A stretch of DNA of 64,000 bases from BCD1 sp965230565 (GCA_965230565.1 CBDDLH010000007.1:1-64000), one strand, 5' to 3'; counted from the first letter of the stretch, positions 42,001-50,309 are shown. Notes: generated by a model not told the origin, from the letters alone. Translations and numbers: made by a program.

Positions 42001-43056
42001 TCTTTACCAGAATCCCTCATTACAGCTATTGAAGATAAAGATCCTTACTGTGTAGGTGAAACGGTCACGCTTATCTCTCCTACTTATGAGCCTTCTGATT
42101 TCCCGGACATGGAACTGCTATGGCTCCCGGGATTGGGTTATGAAACACCGGATTCATTGTGGAACATGGTGCTCATAACACAGGATACTTTTGAATATCA
42201 AAGAATCATTAATAACAATGCCTGTGTTGATACAGCCTCGATAACATTAAATGTTGTTCAGCCACCTACGGTCTCCATTGATGATCAGATTATTTGTCCG
42301 GGAGATGAAGTGACCGTGGAAGCGAATTCCGATGCTCCTGATGGAGTTGAGGAAGAATTTGAATGGAGTTACAATGGCATGACATCCACAGACGAGATCC
42401 TTCAAACAGGGCCAATTTTTGAATCAACCACCGTGAATCTGAGTTATAATTACGGAGATGGTTGTGGACCTGTTAACGCCGCGGCCAACGTTACCGTAAT
42501 CGGAAGTGATGTAACCGTATTAGTCGATACAGAACCGGATACGGTATTTGCAGGAGGAAGCGTGCTGCTGAATGCAACCATTGAATCCGATCCTCCGCTA
42601 ACCGGAACGCTAACCTATGACTGGTATATTGCCGGTGAACTCGTTGGAACAAGTACTGTCCCAACATTTACGGCTACCAATATACAGGGAGGCTCTGATG
42701 AATTCAATTCAGTATTGGCGGAAGTTGTGATAACCACCGAGGAAGGATGTATGGCTGAAGGCGAAACTACCTTCATTGTAAGAGTATCAGCGGTAATGAT
42801 TCCTAATGTCTTTACTCCTAACGGTGATGAATACAATGATGAATTTAAAGTTTATCATACCGACGGAGTGGATATTTTATCGCTGAGGGTTTACAACAGA
42901 TGGGGCCAACTGGTCTTCGAAACTAATGGTGATGAAGCCTGGGATGGTAACTTCAAAGGAGAACCTGCTCAGTCAGATGTATATATTTATACGGCTGTTT
43001 ACAACCTCAATGGAGAAGAGGTGGAAGAATCAGGAGAAATTACGCTTTTGCGATAA
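39040..43056 (+). CDS. Very large secreted adhesin-like protein with CUB, choice-of-anchor L and type B T9SS domains
   Basis: 1338 residues. Signal peptide ending VTLVTAQP. Modules in order: an N-terminal pre-domain (NDDCDGIIDLG... PQIALYRGDC) to about 170; CUB-like at about 180-305 (GELYDSGGPEGDYTN ... CLTVQFISDG); choice-of-anchor L at about 310-565 (GLDRGLLLTSGDLDWAIGPN, VFGSEEYPEFVNQFNDIFAFLISGPG); Calx-beta-like at about 580-680; Ig/PKD-like repeats to about 1245; and a gliding-associated C-terminal domain (NVFTPNGDEYNDEFKVY ... YNRWGQLVFE) that directs type IX export (type B). Probably a surface or biofilm adhesin; no enzyme domain was seen. The repeat element that follows supplies a terminator. 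Confidence 0.88.
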   Translation: MKRLSFFILLLFSVTLVTAQPVNDDCDGIIDLGIPPTCPDDMIYSNVDATASDIGFGNIPDCFNGGTVQNDVWFMFTTSDTIFDYTIYLEGADDNGNSIMNPQIALYRGDCTFDGLSEIACISSDQGETYLELDVLGLTPNIQYFIRINDYSATATPNWGDFRLCIDELEPINTIDDGGSTLCSGELYDSGGPEGDYTNNEDYTFTICPDQPSACITFTLDYYNIEVSDFGITDQLIFYDSDEADPNALIANLAGSGFQDLGGGGVCYMVQATSGCLTVQFISDGANSFDGWAGSWECSNQPCDPVTPITVENNITEEQILDFITTPQTTVEITDINCADEAYGIFEAGDNSDLGLDRGLLLTSGDLDWAIGPNNDGGGGNFNSNNGFPGDDDLDYLSITFGDGDLSNDACILEMDVFVATDELVFEYVFGSEEYPEFVNQFNDIFAFLISGPGIVGDPNMNNQENIAVLPDGSNTFVEINSVNNLLNWEYYRDNTLGQSIQYDGLTSDYLGVKKSLTARADVIPCNTYHLKLAIADRGDFAWDSGVFISELKGGSPDMTINFNSGIDYLIEDCTDLPDDLVISLSSPQDDTVSYNVVIGGVGTAELGVDYLLDMPDVIVFPPGVTELSFPITVLSDLEEEPIETIQIALTSDFGCGLIELTSVAVELHDALSVNIVPDSDTTYVCAGTSASLGVMGASTYFWTPVSIMSDAQSPNPSATPTESQWVSVVGNVGICSAEDSIYLEIIDPVIAINALDPVAICQGDSVTLQVIDNVDHTGLFWEPTNDISNPNGASVEVSPDVPTDYIATVNLFGCAVSDTVSIDVSPFTFPEMAEDTTICENYSVQLAFLEQLGTTTYEWSPAETVDDPISATPIATPDATTTYQIIATSANEACMDTAEVTVTVLPADIDITNPDTTFICLGETIDLTAITSLGTAENVQWTSSDDSVTENDVLSVTITPEETTQYFTTYEVGNCIVYDSIVVRVDSLPESLITAIEDKDPYCVGETVTLISPTYEPSDFPDMELLWLPGLGYETPDSLWNMVLITQDTFEYQRIINNNACVDTASITLNVVQPPTVSIDDQIICPGDEVTVEANSDAPDGVEEEFEWSYNGMTSTDEILQTGPIFESTTVNLSYNYGDGCGPVNAAANVTVIGSDVTVLVDTEPDTVFAGGSVLLNATIESDPPLTGTLTYDWYIAGELVGTSTVPTFTATNIQGGSDEFNSVLAEVVITTEEGCMAEGETTFIVRVSAVMIPNVFTPNGDEYNDEFKVYHTDGVDILSLRVYNRWGQLVFETNGDEAWDGNFKGEPAQSDVYIYTAVYNLNGEEVEESGEITLLR

Positions 43057-43074
43057 CCGTTTATTAAGTTTAAT

Positions 43075-43334
43075 AAACATGAGTATCCCGAATTTTGGTT
43101 TCTACCAAAATTCGGGATTTTTGTTTGCCTAAAGATTATCAAACGAGGTAGAAGTATAGTTGAACCCAGGATAAAAAGTCAGCACTTCGCTAATTATCTG
43201 TTAATAGAACAAAAATGTTTAAAATTGCCTTTTAAACCTTTAACTCCACTATAGGGTCAGGAGATTTGATAGTACCAGGCATCAAGAAAATATCCCGAAT
43301 TTTGACAATGTCAAAATTCGGGATACTCATATTT
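43075..43334. mobile_element. MITE-like palindromic element, copy A
   Basis: About 260 bp, filling the 316-bp gap between two genes. Ends are inverted: AAACATGAGTATCCCG at the left and, read inward on the other strand, AAATATGAGTATCCCG at the right. Left hairpin 43085-43118 (14-bp arms), right hairpin 43292-43324 (16-bp arms). Internal blocks TTATCAAACGAGGTAGAA (43136-43153) and CTCCACTATAG (from 43244) are shared with copy B at 56790; inner inverted pieces (TATCAAA / TTTGATA) extend the fold-back. No ORF and no clear target duplication. The outer limits are uncertain by a few bases. Confidence 0.75.
43085..43122 (+). terminator. Terminator formed by the left hairpin of repeat copy A
   Basis: ATCCCGAATTTTGG / CCAAAATTCGGGAT around TTTCTA, then TTTT; 28 bp after the stop of the gene at 39040-43056. 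Confidence 0.7.
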
Positions 43335-43372
43335 GATGCTTATTTCGTATTATTGTAAAAAATCCAATCACA

Positions 43373-46300
43373 ATGACATCTGCCTCCATCAACAGGGTCT
43401 CCCTTGTTATGCTCCTATTGTTGTTTTGTACTCTCAGTTTTTCACAAGCCACCAAAGGTATCAAACTCATCGAAAAAGGAGCCTATGATGAGGCATTCCA
43501 GGCACTCCAACCGGACCTTTCCAATGAGAAATATGCACCTCTTGCCCAATTTGGTTTGGGCATGTTATATTCTACAGCCGGTTATAGCGGTTATGATCTG
43601 AACGAAGCCTATGAGTACACCTTAGCCGCTGAAAAATCTTTTCGAAAGCTGGATTATAAACTCAAAAAACGCCTGAACAAAAAAATAAATACAACCCTGA
43701 TCAAAAATCAAAAAAAGGCTATAGCCATTGCTGCTTTTAATAAGGCAGAGGAAATTAACACCCTCGATTCCTGGAACCACTTTTTGAACACCTACCAAAA
43801 GCCGGGCTATAAGTATCAGAAAAATGCTGCTATTGCCAGGAATGAATTAGCTTTTCAAAAGGCCCAGGCAGCGTATAATTATCAGGCTTTTGCTGATTTG
43901 ATTGATAATTATGGTTCCAGTTTCTCCAGCAGGTCACCTGCTTTGTATAAGGAAGTACAACTGAACCTTTTCAACTTATATATTCAGGAAAACTCCTGGG
44001 ACAGCCTGGCCGTTTTCTCCTCCCGATATCCTGAAAACTATTTAATCAAAAACGGGGTATCACAACAATTAGAGCAAATATCAGCAACCAATGACGTTGT
44101 TGCATTAAATGACTTTGCCTACACCTACAGAAATACCGCCTTTAATCAAAGAGGTATCGACAGTCTTGCCGTAAAATTAAAACATCATGGCAGTTATGAG
44201 ACGTGCAGAGCATTCCTGGAGAATCATCCCAATCACCCTCAGATTGATGGCGTTTGGCAAGGCCTGTATTTCAATTATCTAAAAAATAATTCCTCCTACA
44301 GTGATCTGGAACAATTTGAACGCATGTACCCGGGTTTTCCTTTTCAGACAAGGCTTGAAAATGATAAATCAATGCTGAGAGACAGGATGTACAGGCAGGT
44401 TATGGAAAGGGGCACGATTGGAGCCAATAAAAACTTTATCGAAAAATTTCCGGAGTATTCTAAAATAGATTCCGTTTGGTTGAATTACTATAACCTTTAC
44501 AAACAACAAAATCGGGATATCGATGGCCTGGAAAGATTCGGCAGCCTCAACCCTGATTTCCCATTTCCAAAATTACTTCAAAAAGACAAAAATTCAGCTA
44601 TCGATGCCATAGCGACCAGAACGTTGGCAACAGATGATCTTATTCTACATAAAGCCTTTGTAGAGAATTATTCCAATCATAAAAAGACTCCGGAAGTTCT
44701 GGAAAAATATTATGGTCTTTTCAAAAAAGAAGCTAAAAGCTGGAGAGAACTGGAAGATTTTAAAAATACTTATCCCCAATTTCCGAAAAAAGCCCAGATC
44801 AATAAGGATATAGCCTATTTTAAGCACAATGAAGAGCAGATCGCTCTGGATGCAATTTCCGGTTCGAATGACCCAAAAGATTTCTTTGACTACCTTGACA
44901 AGTTTCCAGGTTCAAGGAATACAAGGAAAGTTGAGGGAATGCTTATCAAAGTACTATTGATGTCGGATGACAAAAGTGCCATGAAGAATTATGTGGAGCG
45001 TTTTCCCAATGGCAAAAACAGGGAAGTTGTCCTAAAAAAACTCTACCAGACCATTGCTCAGGATGGAACAAAAGAGGAGTTGCTGGAATTTATTGACAGT
45101 TTCCCAGGCATTATTCCAACGGCACAACTCGATAAGGATTTGAAAAATATTAAAATAAAAGACTACGAACTGGGATTATTCAGCCCTGAAAAGACCACCT
45201 TGTTCAAAACCTATATTAGGCAAAATGCCCCGAATGATAAAGCCTACTCGGCTATGCGAAAAATGCTAAAGCCATTGTTGAAGGCCGAAAAATTCCAAGA
45301 AGCAGCTTCAGAAATGGATAGTCTTAAATTATACTTTAAAGAGGAGAACCAAAAATTCAATAAGCTTTATACCATTTTGACCACTCAGGGGCAAATTGTG
45401 GAAATTGAGAGCATAAGCGATCTGGTCAATACCAAGGAGGCTATGGAGTATGCGCCTATCATCAGTGCAGATGGAAAAACCTTGCTTTTATGCAGGAATG
45501 ATAATGCTGATTTTAAACACAATGAAAACATCCACATATCCAAATGGAAGGATGGGAAATGGCAGCAGGCCATCTCCATTCCGGAACTTAGTACTTTTCA
45601 AAACGAAGCTCCTGAAGCCCTTTCTGCAGATGGAAACAGTATGATCTTATTTGTGGAAGGAAAAATATGCTCCAGCGAAAAACAAAAAACAGGCTGGACC
45701 AAACCCAAACCCCTTTCGAACGCTATTAATAAAAACTTCTGGCAGGCAGATGCCAGGATCACCGCAGACGGAAACGCCCTGCTATTCGCTTCAGGCTCCA
45801 GTGTATATGCCGATGATATCGACATCTTTGTTTCCGTAAGGGATGAAGATGGTAACTGGACCAAAGCGCATAGCCTTGGAAATGTTATCAATACCAATAA
45901 AGCAGACCGGGCGCCCTACCTGCACCCGGACATGAAAACATTATATTTCTGCTCTAAAGGCCATGTAGGCATAGGACAGTTTGATGTTTTTGTTACCAAA
46001 AGACTGGATGATTCCTGGACCAACTGGAGCGAACCGGTAAATCTGGGCATTGGCATTAATACCGTTAATAACGAATGGGAGTTCAAAGTGACCACCGATG
46101 GATCACAAGCTTACTTTTCAAAAGAAGGCGGTGACGGGGATGTAGACATTTTTATAGCAGATTTGCCGGAAGCCTTCAAACCTGATGAAGTGGCTACCAT
46201 CAGTGGAAAACTCATCGGAATCGATGGAGAACCGGTAAGTGCCGAAATTCAATGGGAAGATCTGGAAACAGGTGAAATAGTCCAGATCACAAGAAGTGAT

Positions 46301-46813
46301 CCTGTCACCGGGGAGTTTTTTGCCACATTGCCAGATATTGGAAGGTTTGGATATTCTATCAGACATCCGGAATTTTTTCCCCTTTCAGGAAATGTGGACA
46401 TAAGTGAAGAAGTCAAAGATTTCAAACTGGAAGAAGACATGGTCCTGGCTACCTTAGAAGAAATGAAAACCAATAAAGTCAAACTTGAGTTGAACAACCT
46501 TTTCTTCGAAACAGCGAAATACGACATTAAACCTACCTCCTACCCTGAATTAAACCGGCTGGCTGATTGGATGAAACAATACGATCTAAGCATTGAGATC
46601 CTTGGGCATACAGACAATGTCGGAGAAGATAAAGACAATCAGGTGCTTTCTGAAAACCGTGCCAAAGCTGTGAAGAATTATCTGGTTTCCAAAGGAGTTT
46701 CTCCTGAAGATATCACCGCTATCGGATTTGGGGAAAAAGAGCCTGTTGCCGCCAATGACAATGCCAAAGGCAGAGCTCAAAATCGTCGTGTGGAGATCAG
46801 GATCCGGGATTAA
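43373..46813 (+). CDS. PorE-like OmpA-family protein (helical repeats, beta-propeller, CRD, OmpA)
   Basis: 1146 residues. Signal peptide (LLLFCTLSFSQ). Residues about 25-660 are TPR/SEL-like helical repeats in which FP-x-F/FPG motifs recur. About 680-935 is a PD40/WD40-type propeller (APIISADGKTLLLCRND, APEALSADGNSMILFVEG, DARITADGNALLFASG, APYLHPDMKTLYFCSKG). About 940-1025 is a carboxypeptidase-regulatory-like domain (ISGKLIGIDGEPVSAEIQW). The last 110 residues are OmpA-like, with peptidoglycan contacts in ILGHTDNVGEDKDN and LSENRAKAVKNYL. The order propeller-CRD-OmpA with N-terminal TPR is that of PorE, which ties the type IX complex to peptidoglycan, but the helical part is much longer. 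Adjacent to type IX cargo. Confidence 0.85.
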   Translation: MTSASINRVSLVMLLLLFCTLSFSQATKGIKLIEKGAYDEAFQALQPDLSNEKYAPLAQFGLGMLYSTAGYSGYDLNEAYEYTLAAEKSFRKLDYKLKKRLNKKINTTLIKNQKKAIAIAAFNKAEEINTLDSWNHFLNTYQKPGYKYQKNAAIARNELAFQKAQAAYNYQAFADLIDNYGSSFSSRSPALYKEVQLNLFNLYIQENSWDSLAVFSSRYPENYLIKNGVSQQLEQISATNDVVALNDFAYTYRNTAFNQRGIDSLAVKLKHHGSYETCRAFLENHPNHPQIDGVWQGLYFNYLKNNSSYSDLEQFERMYPGFPFQTRLENDKSMLRDRMYRQVMERGTIGANKNFIEKFPEYSKIDSVWLNYYNLYKQQNRDIDGLERFGSLNPDFPFPKLLQKDKNSAIDAIATRTLATDDLILHKAFVENYSNHKKTPEVLEKYYGLFKKEAKSWRELEDFKNTYPQFPKKAQINKDIAYFKHNEEQIALDAISGSNDPKDFFDYLDKFPGSRNTRKVEGMLIKVLLMSDDKSAMKNYVERFPNGKNREVVLKKLYQTIAQDGTKEELLEFIDSFPGIIPTAQLDKDLKNIKIKDYELGLFSPEKTTLFKTYIRQNAPNDKAYSAMRKMLKPLLKAEKFQEAASEMDSLKLYFKEENQKFNKLYTILTTQGQIVEIESISDLVNTKEAMEYAPIISADGKTLLLCRNDNADFKHNENIHISKWKDGKWQQAISIPELSTFQNEAPEALSADGNSMILFVEGKICSSEKQKTGWTKPKPLSNAINKNFWQADARITADGNALLFASGSSVYADDIDIFVSVRDEDGNWTKAHSLGNVINTNKADRAPYLHPDMKTLYFCSKGHVGIGQFDVFVTKRLDDSWTNWSEPVNLGIGINTVNNEWEFKVTTDGSQAYFSKEGGDGDVDIFIADLPEAFKPDEVATISGKLIGIDGEPVSAEIQWEDLETGEIVQITRSDPVTGEFFATLPDIGRFGYSIRHPEFFPLSGNVDISEEVKDFKLEEDMVLATLEEMKTNKVKLELNNLFFETAKYDIKPTSYPELNRLADWMKQYDLSIEILGHTDNVGEDKDNQVLSENRAKAVKNYLVSKGVSPEDITAIGFGEKEPVAANDNAKGRAQNRRVEIRIRD

Positions 46814-46816
46814 GTA

Positions 46817-46840
46817 ATGTACCTCGCTGGCGAGGTACAT
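46817..46840. terminator. Hairpin between convergent OmpA and TonB-receptor genes
   Basis: ATGTACCTCG / CGAGGTACAT, loop CTGG; 10-bp perfect stem 3 bp after the OmpA-gene stop. Only TT-GG-TT follows, so it is a weak or T-poor terminator. Confidence 0.55.
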
Positions 46841-46860
46841 TTGGTTGTATTTAAATATTG

Positions 46861-49272
46861 CTAGAATTTTGCAGTAACGGAAAGAATAAAATTCCTGCCG
46901 GGAGCGGAAATACCAGAACTGTATGGTCTGTATCTGCGATTGGTAATATTTTCTAATCCGGAAGACAGGCTAAAATGTTCGGAAATATGATACATGGCCT
47001 TGAAATTTAAAGTAATCCAGCCGGGAGCATATGGATTTCCATTTTCATCAGCAGCATAGATCTCTGTTTTCCCACGTTCTTCAAATGGCATATCCTCATA
47101 AGTCCTGGTACCCTGATAATTGCTGTAAAACTGAAGATTTAATTTTTCGGCAGTATAAGTTACTCTCGTGGTACCAAACCATGGAGCAGCATGCCTCGAG
47201 GGGCTCAATGTGCCATCATCCAATTCCTCCTCTCCTACCTGGACATTAAAATCGGAGGAAAAGCCAAATCCTTTAGGAAATTTTACTTCTATCCCGGTTT
47301 GAATACCATAAACCCTCGCTTTTGCGGCATTCTGTATTGCCTGGACTTTGCTCAATACTCCATCATAGAGTATACTATCCTGACCGTTTAAATTAAAATC
47401 CCGGCGCACCAAAGCATTTTCCAGCAAAGTATAATAAAGGGCCAGGTCAATTTTAACCCGGTTTGCAAAAATTCTGGCGCCATTTAAATCCCAATTATAT
47501 GCAATTTCAGGTTTAAGATCCGGATTAGGAACAACCACTGCTCCGGGTTCCGAATCAAATATTTTTCCTACATCATCGACATTCGGAGCCCGGAACCCCT
47601 TGGCAAAGTTGGAACTGATTACCGTAGTCTCCGTTGGCCTGTAAACCATTCCAAGGCTTCCCGAAATTGAACCACTGCTTATCTCCGCATTTTTAAACGG
47701 GAAAGGGTAAAATGCTGAATCAAAGTCTGCATTTAGCGCAAATTGATTGTAACGCATCCCCGTCTGAAGAATAAATGACTTTGAAATTTTGAATTGATCG
47801 TTGACATAAAAACCCAGTGAACGCCAATTTGAATTTGGATATCTGGAAGGGCCTGTTGTTACTTCACCTGTTTCAACATCTTCTTCAAGTCCTTTGGAGA
47901 CGACATCATTAAAAACATACTCCATTCCGTAATAAATTGTATGCCTTTTTCCAAGCGTTTTCCAAAGATCCAAATTAGCCGAAAAAGCTTCAACATCCTC
48001 TACCCTGCGGGATCTATCACTATTATTGAGCGAACGACTAATCCTGCTTTCTTCAAAAGACTGTTGCGCAACCCTGATAGAGCATTCATCATAAAAAGCA
48101 TTTTCATCCAGGTCGCTGACACTGAGATTATTCATCATCCACTTTTGCGGGCCATAATTCCATTCAGCATACCTGGGAAGACCATCACTGGTTCTTAAAT
48201 GTCGATCATAACGCCCATAAGGAGTTGTTTCTGACAGGTGGAATCCATATTGAATATCCCAGCGCTCATTAGGTTTATACCGTACCTTTTGCATCATATT
48301 CAACTGACCATAAGCAGAAGGGTTTTGAATGAGGGGATCTTCGTTCTCTAAAATGACATCAGTATTATTCTGCCGCTGAACGTAATAAGGTTTGAGATAA
48401 TCCTCCGGCCCCACGTTTCCCATTCGTAAATGGTCATAATCATTGGCACTGATACTTGAAATGACCGACCATTTTTTCCACCCCAAATTAATATGAAAAT
48501 GTCCTGTTCGTTCATTGTTAGCCGACGCGGTTCGAAATACAGATTTTCCGGTTATTAATGGTTTTTCCATTAAGGATAACCGTGGTGTTAATGTTTTAAA
48601 ACTCATAACGCCACCAATCGCATCACTGCCGTAAATAACAGAGCCAGGACCGAAAAACACTTCTGTTTGCTCCATAACAAAGGGATCCAGGGAGATTACA
48701 TTTTGGATATTTCCTCCCCGAAAAATGGCCGTATTCATCCGCACACCATCTACAGCATAGAGCAATCTGTTTGTCGCAAAACCCCGGATCATAGGACTTC
48801 CTCCTCCTTGCTGACTTTTTTGAATAAACACCTTTCCGGAGACACCCAACAAATCAGCAGCAGTTTGTGAATTTTGAAGTGCTACCTCTCCGGGAGATAC
48901 AGAGATCACTTTGGCAGGAATATCTCTTGAGGATTGTCGCCAACGGGAAGCAGAAACAACAATCTCGTCCATTTTTAAATAAGATGATTGGAGAAGAATC
49001 TTAAAAGCATTCGCTTTAATTTCCTCAAAACTGCCTGTATAGGTTAAATAACCCAGTAAACTGAGTTGGATTATTTCACCTCCTTCAAAATCGCCAAGAT
49101 CTGCCTGGCCAAGGTTATTGGTAGATGTAAATGCTTTGGGTTCATCACAGGTAATACTGACTAATTCCAAGGGTTCTCCTGTTTCCTTATCTTGTACTGT
49201 GAGGATCTGAGTCAACCCGGTCATAGTATAGAACATTAACACCGACAATATGCAAATACGTCTTATAATCAT
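46861..49272 (-). CDS. TonB-dependent receptor, haem/haemoglobin type
   Basis: 803 residues, outer membrane. Signal peptide 1-21. Carboxypeptidase-like domain (about 23-95: TVQDKETGEPLELVSITCDE), plug (about 105-225: DEIVVSASRWRQSSRDIPAKV ... GPGSVIYGSDAIGGVM), then a 22-strand barrel ending in F. The barrel contains FRAP in KGFRAPNVDDVG and NPDLKPE shortly after, matching the FRAP/NPNL boxes of haem and haemoglobin receptors; SPMIRGFATNRLLYAVDGVRMN fits the same group. The ATG follows AAGGAG directly, a rare Shine-Dalgarno-like site with almost no spacer. The substrate is inferred; no haem-uptake genes are adjacent. Confidence 0.87.
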   Translation of the reverse strand: MIIRRICILSVLMFYTMTGLTQILTVQDKETGEPLELVSITCDEPKAFTSTNNLGQADLGDFEGGEIIQLSLLGYLTYTGSFEEIKANAFKILLQSSYLKMDEIVVSASRWRQSSRDIPAKVISVSPGEVALQNSQTAADLLGVSGKVFIQKSQQGGGSPMIRGFATNRLLYAVDGVRMNTAIFRGGNIQNVISLDPFVMEQTEVFFGPGSVIYGSDAIGGVMSFKTLTPRLSLMEKPLITGKSVFRTASANNERTGHFHINLGWKKWSVISSISANDYDHLRMGNVGPEDYLKPYYVQRQNNTDVILENEDPLIQNPSAYGQLNMMQKVRYKPNERWDIQYGFHLSETTPYGRYDRHLRTSDGLPRYAEWNYGPQKWMMNNLSVSDLDENAFYDECSIRVAQQSFEESRISRSLNNSDRSRRVEDVEAFSANLDLWKTLGKRHTIYYGMEYVFNDVVSKGLEEDVETGEVTTGPSRYPNSNWRSLGFYVNDQFKISKSFILQTGMRYNQFALNADFDSAFYPFPFKNAEISSGSISGSLGMVYRPTETTVISSNFAKGFRAPNVDDVGKIFDSEPGAVVVPNPDLKPEIAYNWDLNGARIFANRVKIDLALYYTLLENALVRRDFNLNGQDSILYDGVLSKVQAIQNAAKARVYGIQTGIEVKFPKGFGFSSDFNVQVGEEELDDGTLSPSRHAAPWFGTTRVTYTAEKLNLQFYSNYQGTRTYEDMPFEERGKTEIYAADENGNPYAPGWITLNFKAMYHISEHFSLSSGLENITNRRYRPYSSGISAPGRNFILSVTAKF

Positions 49273-49291
49273 CTCCTTATATTATCCCGTC

Positions 49292-49299
49292 CAAATTTA
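49292..49299 (-). promoter_or_regulatory. -7 box before the haem-type TonB receptor
   Basis: TAAATTTG on the minus strand, 20 bp before the ATG at 49272. No good -33 box was found. Confidence 0.4.
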
Positions 49300-49473
49300 T
49301 CGGTTTGCAAGCAATTAATGATATCAACCAACGAATAGTTACTCCAAAGCAAATAAAGTTTTCAAAAATAAATGAATTCCTGCTTATCCCCTGGAAAACA
49401 AATTTATCTGTCTTTTAGTTAACGTAAATCCGTCCATTTACCTTAACGAGATCGCCGTATCGTGAAAATCAGG

Positions 49474-49489
49474 TATTTATACGTATAAA
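49474..49489. promoter_or_regulatory. Perfect 16-bp palindrome, operator-like
   Basis: ATTTATACGTATAAAT, fully self-complementary. It lies 19 bp upstream of a + strand -7 box (49508) where a -33 box would be expected, so it could be an activator site for the short transcript that follows. It is also about 200 bp upstream of the receptor gene on the other strand. Confidence 0.5.
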
Positions 49490-49507
49490 TATCCGGAAGG
49501 CTGATCG

Positions 49508-49515
49508 TAATTTTG
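49508..49515 (+). promoter_or_regulatory. -7 box of a candidate small RNA
   Basis: TAATTTTG fits TAnnTTTG in a 411-bp gap with no + strand gene downstream before the terminator at 49627. Confidence 0.45.
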
Positions 49516-49521
49516 CAATAA

Positions 49522-49659
49522 CCTCATTGTAATAACCAGAATGTAAGCATATTTAAACACCTAAAACCAGGGAGTAGCAATTTTGATGCGTTACTCCATA
49601 AATTGAACATTCAAACCAAAACCCGGACAGTTGCTTTTTGTAAAAGCAACTGTTTTTTT
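49522..49659 (+). ncRNA. Candidate small RNA between TonB-receptor and arsenate-reductase genes
   Basis: A -7 box at 49508, a structured stretch (GGAGTA ... TACTCC stem near 49570-49600 with an inner GCA/TGC pair) and a strong terminator at 49627-49659 outline a transcript of about 138 nt on the + strand. Neither neighbour is on the + strand, so the terminator belongs to no known gene. The longest ATG ORF inside has only six codons. The rest of the 411-bp gap (49273-49473) shows only the receptor -7 box. Start position and existence are inferred. Confidence 0.45.
49627..49659 (+). terminator. Orphan terminator on the + strand
   Basis: ACAGTTGCTTTT / AAAAGCAACTGT (12 bp), loop TGT, then T6. 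No + strand coding gene lies upstream within 2.8 kb. Confidence 0.85.
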
Positions 49660-49682
49660 ATCCAACAAAAATTAGTGAAGAC

Positions 49683-50111
49683 TTAAGGTAGAATAAGGGT
49701 ATCTGCAAAATCCTTAAACCAATGTTTGATCTGATCTCGGATTTCCCGAAAAGCTTCCATTTTTTCCTCCTCACTTCCTTCTACTTTAGCAGGGTCAGCA
49801 AAATTGTGATGGAAGGTTTCCTTCGCTCCCGGAAAAACAGGACATACCTCAGAAGCGTGGTCACAAACAGTTATAACAAAATCGAAATCCATTTGAAGGT
49901 ATTCATCGAGGTGATTAGAAGTCTGAGAAGAAATATCCAAACCATCTTCTGCCATCACCTTGACAGCATAAGGGTTTACATCATGGATTTCCACACCTGC
50001 ACTATAGACATTCGCCTTATCATGTAAAAAAAGGCTGAGAAAACCTTCTGCCATCTGACTGCGAGAGGAGTTACCCGTACAAAGGATCAGAATGTTTTTT
50101 AAAGATTTCAT
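49683..50111 (-). CDS. arsC: Arsenate reductase / low-molecular-weight phosphatase family
   Basis: 142 residues from the ATG at 50111; an in-frame TTG at 50144 is part of the promoter. The LMW-PTP loop C-x5-R appears as LCTGNSSRSQMAEG, and a second redox pair is suggested by ITVCDHASEVCPVFPG, as in thioredoxin-coupled arsenate reductases of the ArsC/pI258 type, which reduce arsenate to arsenite. Context has no arsenite pump, so a protein tyrosine phosphatase role is possible though the CDHASEVCP block favours ArsC. The leader appears to be absent because the -7 box ends 4 bp before the ATG. Confidence 0.9.
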   Translation of the reverse strand: MKSLKNILILCTGNSSRSQMAEGFLSLFLHDKANVYSAGVEIHDVNPYAVKVMAEDGLDISSQTSNHLDEYLQMDFDFVITVCDHASEVCPVFPGAKETFHHNFADPAKVEGSEEEKMEAFREIRDQIKHWFKDFADTLILP

Positions 50112-50115
50112 GCCG

Positions 50116-50144
50116 CAAATATAGTAAAAAGGATTTGCCTGCAA
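50116..50144 (-). promoter_or_regulatory. arsC promoter (leaderless)
   Basis: TTG at 50144-50142, 18-nt spacer, TATATTTG at 50123-50116. Only CGGC separates the box from the ATG, so transcription should begin at or next to the start codon. Confidence 0.65.
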
Positions 50145-50184
50145 CCAGACAATCTTGAAAACATCACTTTAATTTATTCACAAC

Positions 50185-50220
50185 AAAAAAACAGCCGCAA
50201 TCCTTGGGAGGGTTGCGGCT
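50185..50220 (-). terminator. Terminator downstream of the cyclase/small-ORF unit
   Basis: On the minus strand, a 12-pair stem (outer arm AGCCGCAA / TTGCGGCT, one G-U) with a 4-nt loop, then T7. It lies 90 nt after the 28-codon ORF stop and 307 nt after the cyclase stop. Confidence 0.88.
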
Positions 50221-50309
50221 ACTGTTGTTTAAATTTGGAACATACTTTCTGAGTACATTCCATGTGAAATTATGATTTGGTTAATCCCACAGATTAACGA
50301 TAGATGCTA

